DNA of 64,000 nucleotides from Sequoia sempervirens (Eukaryota > Streptophyta > Pinopsida > Cupressales > Cupressaceae), in contig VDFB02018517.1 in the NCBI GenBank assembly GCA_007258455.2, forward strand, positions 1-64,000. The letters are read 5' to 3'. A program made the position numbers and the translations under genes. The notes under the pieces were generated by a model. It saw only the letters and a program-made list of their open reading frames with translations. It was not told the DNA's origin and did not search any database. Within the stretch, counting starts at the first letter, position 1. The number at the start of each line of letters is the position of its first letter. Positions 27,378 to 38,473 of this stretch are shown here, piece after piece.

Positions 27378-28809
27378 CTAACTCCTTCCATTATTTGAAT
27401 ACTCTAGTAATCTGATTTAATCTAAATAGACTAGTTGGTGATACCGCTTGACTTCTTCAGTTTAGTGGAATTGAATTATTTTGAAGGGTTGTGTAGTGGT
27501 ATCATAGGTATTTAGTTATTAGTTGATTGGAATTAAGTAAATCATTCTTATTTGTTCTCACTCGTTATTTATTGTGAATATCATTATCTAAGGCTTTAGA
27601 GAATACTTAGCTTATACTTTTTATTATGAAGAGGGATATTGTGGCATAAAAGTTGATATCATATGCATATAAATTTTAGTTGATTTAGAGTTAATAAATG
27701 CTCTTACATCATTGGATAGTTGTTTTCATAATTAATATCTATATTGTAAACCTTAATTTATTTCTCTAATGATGACATTTCTAACCATTGTGATCATGTT
27801 CATTAGCCAAGGACGTGTTGATTATTGACATGAAGGTATACATCATTTAATGAGTTTAGTAAATGAATATTTTTAACCAAAGTGAATTGTATTACTTTAT
27901 ATATATTTGAGAAGTAGGGTTTGTTAAGTTAGATAGGTGAAGTTACATTTCTTAGTCTTGGTTACTTAAGGTTTTTTTTTTAATTGGAAGGTTATTATTG
28001 AATGAGTAATGAGGTTGTCTGGGTAACCCGGGATGGGGGGCTGACAACCTAGGAAGATCCGCATTGGGTAACCCAAGTCGAGCTTATGTGATGACACTCC
28101 ACCCTATAGCAACCTTGTATGTTTGGTGTTCCCTCTTGTTGTTCTTGTGCCTCTAGAAGTAGATGTTCCTTGTGTTTATTGTTGCCTTGGTTGTAGAGTC
28201 TTGTTAGCCATTGTTCTCTTGATTGTTTTATGTTGCAAGTCCTTCTTATCATCTCCTAGCATAGGGGGTGGGCCTTAGGGTCCACATGGTCGGGTGGAAT
28301 GTGCTATGCACCCCATTGGGTCCCTAGCTAAAGATCGTGATGTGCAGAGATGTACCATTTGTAGTGACTCCAAAATTGTACCAGAGTTGGAACCAATCTT
28401 GATGATATGTATCATGTCTATATCAGTTGTTATTGTATTATTCTCGTTCATGTTGGGAAGCACTAATGTATTGATGTAATCCTTGAACGATGTATCTTCA
28501 TATTATAAATGTAATGAATGTAATGTATATTGATCCTTGTATTAATATGTGTTTATTGTGTCATAATATATGATTTTTAATGGTGTTGTATTTGTGGAAA
28601 TAGTTATAATTAAATTCATAAGTGTGAAGGATGTAGTGTAATGCAGTCATGTGTACCACAGAGGACGTAGCTAGACATTGTGTATGTATAATTGCTTTAC
28701 AAGTGTTGTATATTAATGTACATCTTGTGTTAGTTTTACTTTTTTTTTTAAATGTTGTTATTTGTTAGTTTTTAGTCATCCTTTGGGGTTTGCATGGTGG
28801 GGTGTTACA

Positions 28810-29131
28810 ATTATGGGTTGAAGATTGCTACTACAGGTTGTGGGTTTAGTTCGTATGTGAAGAGGAAGAGTTGTTTTTTATGTAGCTTATTAATTTATGT
28901 CATAGATCAGTTTGAGACTCATTTACATTGATGTACATTAGTCCATGAGACTGAGTTATTTGTTGTAATCAAATTTTAGAGGGTTTTGTATGCATTTCTA
29001 AAGTTTAGAAAAACTATGTTGAAGAAGTTGAATATAAAAGCTATAATCTTGTTGTTGATTTTTGCACATTAGTTATTATTTTTGTTGAATGTTTGTATAA
29101 GATGGTTTGCATGTGAAAAATCCCTCTTACA
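28810..29131 (+). repeat. LTR of element A, second copy, right part
   Basis: Aligns with 19156-19477 and ends CCTCTTACA at 29131. It is followed by the same altered primer binding site (TGGTTTTAGAGC at 29136) as the first copy. This copy is therefore itself followed by an element interior, and the two copies may be parts of a tandem arrangement. Confidence 0.55.
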
Positions 29132-29147
29132 TCAGTGGTTTTAGAGC

Positions 29148-30535
29148 ATGTTGATTCCCTCCATTATCTATGGTAACCTAGTAACCTTGACAACGGTTTG
29201 AACACTGATAGGAAATGAAATTCCCATTAAATTGACTTGATTGTGGTTGAACCTCATAGAAAATTATTTGACAATGTCATCATCAAACCTGCACAATCTC
29301 TTGTAGTATACATGCTAGTGCAACTACTTGAAGATTTTATATACCTCCTTGTAGGTTCTTAGTTTTCTCATATTGATAGTTTCACGACAGGTTATGAGTT
29401 CCACCCATCTCTACGGTAGGAAGTTCTATGAAACTGAGATATTGGACTACATAGGGTAACAATTGCTATGGAGGGTTAAATAAAAATAGAAAGTTGTTTT
29501 GAATAGTGTTGGTTAATATATTTGAACCTTGTGTAAAATATAAATCTTCTCTATTTCTTGAATTGGATGCAACTCAGTTTCCAACAGTTGAGTTAATTAT
29601 TTCAATAAGAAATAGTTCATCTTTGAATTTTATGAGGTACAACTCCCTCTTCTAATAATCGATAAAATTTTCAAGAGATAATTTTAAATAGGGTACACTT
29701 TTAACCATAAATTAACTTTAATACTCAAAAATGTTTAAGTATTAAAAGCCTAATGAATAAATTTAAGAACATAATAATGACCAACACATAAGCTAATTTA
29801 ACATTCCACAGAAAGCATATTTAAATATTGGTTGGAGATATCACTAAAATTGAAGTAAATCATACAAATAATGACATTGTTCATTCACACGGAAATGAGA
29901 CAATTCATAAAAACTAGCTTATCTATCTTATTACATAATCTATATAGGAAATGTTGAGATATATCAATTTGCATGAATCCATTTTGCAATTTTATTGTTG
30001 TTTGTTTGTAATAATATATTCATTAGTTATTTTATAATATAATATCATTGGATTATATTATAGGAATGTAGAGCACAACCACATGTGTATGATATTGAAT
30101 TTAACTAAGGAGAATGAATATTTTCTATACATTCAAAATTTCAACAAGTTTTATGCAACATTTCGCAGTTGTTAGACAATGATTACAACAAACTCATTAG
30201 TGTACATTTACCATTTCTTGTAAAATTGAATAACATATTGCCTATCACACCAATTTCACCCAAAAATAATGAACTATCAAAAAAATTCCCAAAGTTTTTT
30301 CTAAATATTCAACAGCAAGCTACCATGGTTGAAAAAGTAAAGGGTCAATTTACAATTAAGTTTCCTCCTTATTCGCACAACCTAGAACAACCTATAACAT
30401 TTCCATTTTCATTCTCTCTTTTCTTATTTACTATAATTGCAAAAAGAAAACAACTTCTACTACCTTGGTTTTTGGCTTGATGAATGTCATGAAAACAATT
30501 TTGGAAGAAAAAGAAAAATTGAATATTTAAGTAAC
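29148..30535. other. Unassigned AT-rich stretch
   Basis: Presumably more of the element A interior at the left, then anonymous sequence. An open frame of 103 codons at 30169-30480 (MLDNDYNKLISVHLPFLV...) has no recognised family, an AT-rich codon make-up and no support from context. Nothing else was found. Confidence 0.3.
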
Positions 30536-33500
30536 TGTCACGTCTCATTACTTTGATGCTATTTTGACCATGACTTACTTTGATGCTATTTTGACCATGA
30601 CTTATTTTGATAATGTTTGACCATGACTTTATGGGATTTAATATACGAATTATGATATGTGTTAGAGCAATATAATATACTACAATACTTTGATGTATAG
30701 GAATGTAGAAAAATAATTGTTTTCTTTCAGAATTATGAGTGCATTTTATATAAAATAGGAATGTTGATTTAATTATTGTTTAAATTTATATTTCTACATT
30801 GGTTACTAATACACTTTCGTTTTTGCACGCCTGAGTGCATTTGAGTTGTAGGTGATCGAAGGCCAAGAGTGTGATTGAGGAAAAGAAGGTTAGCTTCCCG
30901 ACAGGGTAAAAGAGGAGAAGCTCTCGATTACGCACACACCACTTAAAAACATGTAGCTGCATTAGGTCATGTTTGTTTTCAATATGATTGTTTGAAATTG
31001 ATTAGCAGAGCAAAATTAAAATATAGTTTAATTAACCTTAAAAATTATGAAAAGAATATGGTTTATTCTATTTTAATTTATCCTTGTGCAATAAAAAGGA
31101 AAGAAAACCTTATTTTAAAAGAGATATAATATATAGGAAATTAAAGAAATAAAACAAAACAAATAATAAAGTAAAAGTATTATGTTTGCATATAATGAAA
31201 TAATTGGTTTATATAAAAGGGAAATATTTATGTTTGCTTATGGTTATTTTTTTTCCCAAAATAAAAAGGAATGAACAGCCCGAGAGAACATTGGGCTCTG
31301 GAAATTTTATCTTAAAACCAACAATGCTGTTGGTATGTGGCAATCCTTAGAATTTGCATGAGAATTTTATCTGTCATCTGGAAATACTTTGCATGATCCT
31401 CGAAAAGAGGAATAGAGCTTTAAGAGAGAAAAGAGAACTTCCATTCAGTCATATCCGAGAGCTCTGGAAAATAGGCGACAAGAAGGTATTACTGGGCATC
31501 TGCTCTGAAGAAGAAAATTGCCAGGTTCTTTTCATACTTTGCCTTCATTTAATTTAAAAATTGCAGTAAGGAAATTGAAGGAATGAAATGCATCATTCCA
31601 TGATATGAGTACAAACAACTGAGAAATCTTTTCCAATTTCGTTTCTGCATCTGGGTAATAGTTTACTTTTCATTGTTGCAATATAGAATACCCAATCTTT
31701 TCTTCCAGAATTAGGGTTTCATTCTGTTACAAAATCTGCAATTTATTAAACTGCTCTCAATTATAATTGGAAATATATATAAACATATATATATATATAC
31801 ATATATATATGCACAGGAATCTGAATTCCCGTGCATATATACATATATATATATATATGCATATAATGACTGCATAAAAACCCTGTCATCTGAAATAAAT
31901 TCAAAATGCCTTTGAGATAAATTCGAATGCAGATATACTGGACGAAATGTCTTCTTATTTTGAGTTTTGAAATTGTTATCCATAGGAATGAGGAAGGGAT
32001 TTAATCCCTTGTCCTCCCCATGGGAAGGACGCGGCACTGTGGGAGGCTCGCGCCCTCCACAGGCCGCGGCCTGTGGAGGAGGCGCGAGCCCCTCACAGCC
32101 CGCCCCCTCCCCATGGGAGGGGCAAGGGCTTCCCTGAGCCCTTATGTTGCTCAATGCCAGTAAGGAAACCCTGTAAAATGTTTATATTCTGTGTGCACGG
32201 CCAGAGAACTTTTGAACAGTCATAAAAACCAGTATTTTCTTTCTTCAAAATTTACACTCAGCTGTATATGAATTTTTACACACACATATATATATATACC
32301 AAAATGCAAGTTGAAACAGGAAAATCATTTCCAGAAAGTGGTATGAATTCTGTTAAATATCACAAATATCTCAGAAATGTTAAACCTGGAACAAGAACAG
32401 AATTGTCTCTGAGAACCATGTAAACTGAAAATCATCTTGATTACCTTGTCATATACTTACCTACAGTAGTACAATCCTGAGTAAAGGAATACAACATAAA
32501 AATTGAATGCAAGATTATCTTTCAAACCTCTGATATTCTGAATAAATTGCACTGTTTCAGTATATTATTAATACTCTGAAACCTGTATTAAAATTGGGTA
32601 TTACACTATCAGTCAGCCTGAACTTGGAAAGAATAGAAGTACATACTGAAAACAGAAAACACTGTTTCATTCAAACAAATTAATTAAATCTTTCTTTCTA
32701 ATTGTGCACTGAAAAGTATTATGACATACATGTTCTTCTTTAAAACAGAGCTTTTATCCAAACCAGAAAAGGAGTACTCTCAAAAGAGTAAACGAAATCT
32801 TACTACTGAATTTACAATCTTGCTTTCAAAGGATGTTCTGAAATTCACATTTGAAATTCTTTTTAGAATTAATTGAATGTATGAAACATGTCAGAAAATG
32901 CACAACTTTCTGCTTTGGTATTTATTCATACCTTACTTGTGGTAACTTCTGGGACAGGGTGCCGAAGGTGGACCAACAGAGACGGTAGTATTACCTTTTC
33001 TAAACTACCATTACTTGTATTATTTTTGCTTGGCCAAGCACTTGTACCATTGAAATAGATGGGTTTGTTTTAAAAGCCTAGAAACATATATGTATTTGAG
33101 TCTCTGCCACCTCCTGTTGCAAGAAATGTGTTTATTTCTCATGTTAGAAATGCATATAGGCATCAGGCACGCATCGAGAGTTCCCTCCTGTTTTACTGTT
33201 TCGGGTTGCTAGGCTCCTTTATGCAGGGCCGGGGATTCCTTCGAGTTAGGAAGGAACCCGGGGAAGTCATGGACTTCGTGGTTGGGCGGAAAAGGCGCCT
33301 GAATCACATTCTTGGCCCCAGCTCGCAAGCAGACCGATGGTGTCACGGCGGTTGGTGGTTCCGAGTTTTATTTGCTATTAATGTACTTGTGTATTATTCA
33401 GGATTGGCTTGTGAAGCCCATTGTAAATGTATATGTATTTGACATTCTTTGTTGAAACTTTGAAATAGAAGTATGATTTGAAAGTATCTAATGTAACATT

Positions 33501-33834
33501 GATTTAAGGAATTAAAGTTTTATGACTTAGCATAGAAAAGATGTTTCTATTGGAATTGTTGATTTTTTTCCAAGTATGGTTGAATATATGTATAGGAGAA
33601 AAGTCATTGAAATACTTATGCTTTGTATAAACTTGATACATTACATTGATATTATTATTATACATGAAATGCAATTTAAATTCTCTTTTATTAAGCTCAT
33701 TCGGAAGTGTTATGAACAATGTTGATTACTTGGAAATCTTTTATAATGATTTGAATAAATTGAAAATACTCTTAATTTCCCTTTTATACTGATTTGAACG
33801 GATTGAAAACACTCTTAATTTTCCGAGCGCTACA
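30536..33834 (+). repeat. Chromovirus 5' LTR (3.30 kb)
   Basis: From TGTCACGTCTCA to ...CGAGCGCTACA. It differs from the 3' LTR by scattered substitutions, small indels and a deletion of about 70-75 bp in the GC-rich part of the 3' copy. It contains an AT-rich hairpin near 31795-31860 (ATATGCACAGGAAT with its inverse) and a GC-rich palindrome at 32045-32090. A 67-codon frame at 31354-31557 recurs in the 3' LTR only because the LTR is repeated. Confidence 0.93.
32045..32090. repeat. GC-rich palindrome in the chromovirus LTR
   Basis: GGCTCGCGCC at 32045 pairs with GGCGCGAGCC ending 32090, and the core CCTCCACAGGCC pairs with GGCCTGTGGAGG. Only a one-base bulge breaks the 46 bp stem. The 3' LTR keeps only the right half. 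Confidence 0.9.
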
Positions 33835-33837
33835 TCT

Positions 33838-33849
33838 TGGTATCAGAGC
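33838..33849 (+). other. Chromovirus primer binding site
   Basis: TGGTATCAGAGC, an exact complement of the initiator tRNA-Met 3' end, three bases after the 5' LTR. Confidence 0.95.
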
Positions 33850-33918
33850 AGCATGGTTCAACTCTAGGACCTATGCCTAACTACGTATGACGTTGTGTCT
33901 TAATCAGGGTGACCTAAA

Positions 33919-34983
33919 ATGGAAAATAGAGTGTACCAGCGAATTGGTGGATCTCGTAGAGGTCCCAATGATAAACTAGATCAAATTTTGGCCTTGCTGC
34001 AAAGTCAGGGGGCTAGAATTGAAGAATTAGAACAAGGGAGGCGAGATGGCCATCAAGGATTAAACACAAATGAAACTGATGGAGAAACAAATGCTGAACC
34101 ACCTAGAAAAGAGGAAAATCTAAATAGGGTGGCTGAGGAGTTGGGAAAAGACCTAAAGAAGGTCGCTCCTCCGAAGTTTGATGGGAAAACCTTTGGAGAT
34201 GGGGCAGAAGCTTGGGTTATAGAAATGGAGAGGTATTTCGCCCTACAAAATTTATCAGAAGAAACAAAGGCTGAATGGGGTTCATATCAACTCACCGGTG
34301 AGGCTGGTACTTGGTGGGAAAATGAAAGGGCGGATAAGCAGTTTATGCATGGGAAGGTGACTTGGGATAAGTTCCTACAACTATTTAGGAAGAGGTGGTT
34401 ACCACAATCTCATTTTGATAAGAAAATGACAGAATTCCAGGTACTTATACAGGGTGGCATGACAGTGACTCAATATTGGGAGAAATTCTCTCACTTGCTT
34501 AAGTACGCACCCCAATACCAGCATGATGAGAGATTTCGAGTTCAAAAATTTATTTTGGGGCTTAGACCTCAAATTGGAAATGAAATAGATCTGCATAATC
34601 CAGCCACCATGGATGAAGTTTTTGATTTAGCCATCAAATAGGAACACAAGTTGCAACAAGCTGCTAACTATAAGAAGAGCAGGGAAGCCAAGTATGGCAA
34701 TAAGAAGTTCCAAGGGAATCGTCAAGGTAATAGCAATCAGGGTGGACAGAGCAAACAAGACAGTCAAGGGAATGAAAATAGGCAAATCAAAAATTTGAAG
34801 AGGGATGGTAGTCCTCAGAACTGCAACGAAGGAAACAGGAACAATAACAACAAGAGGGGCAACTACAATAAGAGGAATGATAATAACAGGAGATATTTTT
34901 CTGACAAGCCCAAAGCACCTCGTGGAGGTTGTTATACCTATGGTGGCGAGCATTATGCCAGTGTATGCCCTCAGAGAAATAAC
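33919..34983 (+). pseudogene. Chromovirus gag
   Basis: Starts MENRVYQRIGGSRRGPNDKL. Residues about 90-240 form the capsid-type retrotransposon gag domain, with FDGKTFGDGAEAWVIEMER, WGSYQLTGEAGTWWEN and FRKRWLPQSH. A TAG at 34639-34641 stops the frame; the same frame continues as [13 protein letters not shown], so it is a single nonsense change. A basic, Asn/Gly-rich linker leads to a degenerate zinc knuckle [13 protein letters not shown] (34930-34968), which keeps both Cys pairs and the His but spaces them C-X2-variant (the second Cys is Tyr). Gag would form the particle and bind RNA. Confidence 0.88.
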
Positions 34984-37065
34984 AAGCAAAATAACAGGAA
35001 TCAACATCATATTCATGCAGCGGTTGACAATCGCCAAGCAGATTATCAAGCAACTCCCATCCAGTTATCAGGTAAATTATTTGGATGCCCTATTTCTGTT
35101 CTGATTGATACTGGTGCTACTGATAGTTTTATAGATCCTCATATTTTGACTAAGTTATCAGTTAGACCAAGTTTTATGGCAAATTCTTGGAAAGTTCAGT
35201 ATGGAAACCGGGTAGAGAAGAAGGTAGAGCAATGCATGTATTTCAGCAAACTTGAACTCCCTAACCTTCAGACGCAGGTGAACTTGTATGTTGCACCGTT
35301 GGGGTCTTACGATGTGATACTAGGGATAAATTGGCTCTTTGAACATAAGGCTCTTGTGGATTGTGAAGAGAAGTCAATTAAGTGTCTTGATGACCGAGGA
35401 AACCAAGTGGAGCTTTGTGGTATTAAAAATCCTTTAGAGCTTAGGCAAGTATCCACCATGCAGTTGAAAAAGGCAAGTCGGAAGGGATGCACTATCTTTG
35501 CAATAAAGGTCAAGGACCTTGATGAGAAAGAATCCTCAATTAATGATCATCCCATTCTGAAAGAATTTGAGGATGTTTTTCCTACTGAGCTGACTGAGCT
35601 TCCGCCTAGGCGTGTGTTTGATTTTTCTATTGATCTGATTCCAGGAGCAGAACCTCAGTCTAAGGCTCCTTACAGGATGAATACAACAGAATTATTTGAG
35701 CTTAAGGCCCAACTAGAAGAATTATTGAAACAGGGTCTTATTAGGCCAAGCGTGTCACCTTGGGGAGCACCAGTCATCTTCGTGAAAAAGAAGGATGGTA
35801 CCTTGAGGTTGTGCATTGACTATAGAATGCTTAACAAGGTCACTATCAAGAATAAATACATGCTCCCCCGCATTGATGATTTGTTTGATCAACTAAAAGA
35901 TGCCAAGGTATTCTCAAAAATTGATTTAAGATCAGGATACCACAAGTTGAGAATGAAGGAAGAAGACATTCACAAAACTGCCTTCAGAACAAGGTATGGG
36001 CACTATGAGTTTACTGTGCTACCATTTGGGCTAAGTAATGCTCCTGCAGCTTTTATGAACCTGATGAATAGTGTCTTCCGAGATTGTTTGGATAATTTTG
36101 TCCTAATTTTTCTTGACGATATCTTGATCTATTCTAAGTCAGAGGAAGAACATGAGAAGCATTTGAGGATTGTGTTGCAGCGTCTGAGGGAACATAAGCT
36201 ATATGGGAAGATGTCTAAATGTACCTTCTTCCAATCCGAAGTGCATTATTTAGGTCATGTGATTTCAGCGGAAGGGGTAAGAGTGGACCCAGAGAAGATT
36301 AAGGCAATTATGGATTGGCCAGCACCGCAAAATTTCTCTGAAGTACGAAGTTTCATGGGACTTGCAGGATACTATAGGAAGTTTGTTCAAGGGTTCTCAA
36401 CAATTGCAGCACCCATCACTGCACTACAGAAGAAGGAAAGGAAGTTTGAATGGAGTGATAAATGTGAGGAAGCTTTTCAGCTGCTTAAGAAGAAACTCAC
36501 TACCGCACCCATCCTAGTTGTGCCAGATCCGAATGGCCATTTTATAGTTATTACTGATGCATCAGGGGAAGGGGTAGGAGCAGTTCTTATGCAAGAAGGG
36601 CAAGTGGTAGCTTATGAATCAAGGAAGTTAAAACAGCATGAATTAAATTATGCACCACATGACTTAGAATTGGCAGCCATAGTCCATGCTTTACAAATGT
36701 GGAGACATTATCTCTTGGGAAAGCCTTTCGAACTTAAGACAGACCATGCAGGATTGAGATATATCTTCACTCAACCTAATCTCAATGCCCGACAAAGGCG
36801 ATGGCTGGAATTCATGAGTGAGTATGATTTTGGGATTGAATATATTAAAGGTAAGGATAACAGAGTGGCTGATGCCCTGAGTAGAAGGAGGCACCTTGCA
36901 GCCATGGTTACCATAAAATCAGATTTCAGGCAACAAGTAGTGCAATCCTCCTCTGGGGATGAACATTATGAAAAGGTGAAACAAGCCCTTGGGGTAAATC
37001 CCTCCAATCGTCGATATGAGGGTTATATGTTAGAATCAGATGGACTTTTGAGATACCAGGGATGA
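34984..37065 (+). pseudogene. Chromovirus protease, reverse transcriptase and RNase H
   Basis: In one open frame: protease [13 protein letters not shown] near 35098; the RT entry [17 protein letters not shown] near 35570; RT blocks [41 protein letters not shown] and the catalytic [13 protein letters not shown] near 36105; the connection [18 protein letters not shown]; and RNase H with [14 protein letters not shown], then [25 protein letters not shown] and [14 protein letters not shown] near 36850. Catalytic residues of all three enzymes are present. The frame ends at a TGA (37063-37065) at a position where related proteins continue, probably CGA changed to TGA. Confidence 0.93.
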
Positions 37066-38364
37066 ATGTACATTCCTAGTTCTGCAAACTTGAGAGAGTT
37101 GGTGCTAGAAGAGTTCCACAATGCACCATACTCAAGACATCCCGGTATTACAAAAATGATGGAAGGACTTAGGCCACTGTGCTTTTTGCTAGGACTTAAA
37201 AGGGATATTACGTCCCATGTAGCCCGATGCTTGGAGTGCCAGCAAGTCAAAGCTGAGCATGTACATCCGGCAGGACTCTTATATCCTCACAGGGTACCAG
37301 AGTATAAATGGTAGGTTATCACTATGGATTTTATACAGGGGTTACCAATGTCTAAAAACTGACATGATACCATCTTGGTTGTGGTGGATAAATTAACAAA
37401 GGTTGCTCATTTCATTCCTGGAAATCTCAAGGATGGATCAATGGTTTTAGCAAGAAAATTTGTTCAGGAAATCTTCCGGTTGCATGGAGTGCCAGAGACG
37501 ATCATCTCAGATCGAGACACTCGAATGACTTCTAGGTTTTGGATTACATTAAACTCTTCCCTGGGAACTAAATTAAATTTCAGTTCCGCATATCATCCTC
37601 AGACCGATGGTCAGACAGAGAGGGTGAACCAGGTAGTAGAAGATCTCCTCCGCATGTACTGTATGGAGCAGCAATATAAGTGGGAGGAGTATTTGCCTTT
37701 GGTGGAGTTTGCCTACAACAACTCCTACCATGCTTCTTTGGGCATGGCACCTTTTGAAGCCCTTTATGGACGTAAATGTCGGACACCCATTAGTTGGGAC
37801 AGAGTAGAAGACAGGGTGGTGATTGGCCCTGAGATGCTCAGAGAAATGGAAGACCAAATGAAAATCATTAAGGAAAAGTTGAAGCAGGCTGCAGATAGAC
37901 AGAAAAGTCTAGCAGATAAGAACCGGAGCTTTAGGCAGTTCTCTGCAGGAGATAAGGTCTTTTTGAGGGTTCGGCCGCATAAGAGTTCAATCTCTTTCGG
38001 CAAGAACTCTAAGTTGGCTCCTAGGTTTGTTGGCCCTTTTGATGTTTTGGAGGTGGTGAATCCAGTTGCTTACAGGCTTGCTCTGCCACCAGCTCTATCC
38101 CGGATACATAATGTATTTCATGTTTCAGTACTTAAGCCTTACCATCCAGATATTGCTCATATCCTTGATTGGCGTGCATTGCAGGTCCAGGACCCAGGGG
38201 TGATACAGGTGGAACCCATCAGGATTCTGGAAGAGCGCAACGTTAAGTTGCGTAATAGAGACATTATGCAATACAGGGTCCAATGGGACTAGTATTCGGT
38301 GGATAATGCCACCTGGGAAAATGCTGAGGATATAGATAGAATCTTTCCTCATTTGAGACCTTAG
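37066..38364 (+). pseudogene. Chromovirus integrase with C-terminal chromodomain-like tail
   Basis: The zinc-binding part shows FHNAPYSRHPGITKM and CLECQQVKAEH. The core has MDFIQGLP (first Asp), IISDRDTRMTSRFW (second Asp) and HPQTDGQTERVNQ (Glu). Next is the GPF/Y-type region APRFVGPFDVLEVVNPVAY. The tail ILEERNVKLRNRDIMQYRV and NATWENAEDIDRIFPHLRP resembles a chromodomain lacking its first aromatic residues (group II). Stops at 37312-37314 (TAG), about 37360 (TGA) and 38290-38292 (TAG) break the frame; the natural stop is the TAG at 38362-38364. Integrase joins the cDNA to host DNA, and the chromodomain can direct it to marked chromatin. Confidence 0.9.
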
Positions 38365-38458
38365 CATATTTATATTTTCTTTTATGGAGAGTTACGAAGT
38401 ACTAATATCTCAATTTTGTTATGTAACTTGCTTTTAGACATCGAGACGATGTCTCTTC

Positions 38459-38473
38459 CCAAGAGGGGAAGGA
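38459..38473 (+). other. Chromovirus polypurine tract
   Basis: AAGAGGGGAAGGA directly precedes the 3' LTR TGTCACG at 38474. Confidence 0.9.

Larger units (their letters stand above)
25298..28809 (+). repeat. Solo LTR of the LARD-like family
   Basis: It starts TGTAGTGCCCCTCC and ends GGGGTGTTACA, and both flanks continue element A (homology to 19150 resumes at 28810). It has no interior or second LTR, so it is a solo LTR, the product of recombination between LTRs. The segment 28020-28330 is similar, in inverse orientation, to 15350-15050. A clear 5 bp target duplication was not found, and the left junction is rearranged by a 46 bp duplication. No host gene was recognised in its 3.5 kb. Confidence 0.65.

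Noticed and set aside
30169..30480. 103-codon open frame
   Set aside because: No recognised motif, AT-driven composition, no regulatory or splice context.
31990..32120. GC-rich island as a possible promoter or CpG island
   Set aside because: It is part of the chromovirus LTR palindrome and is half deleted in the other LTR.
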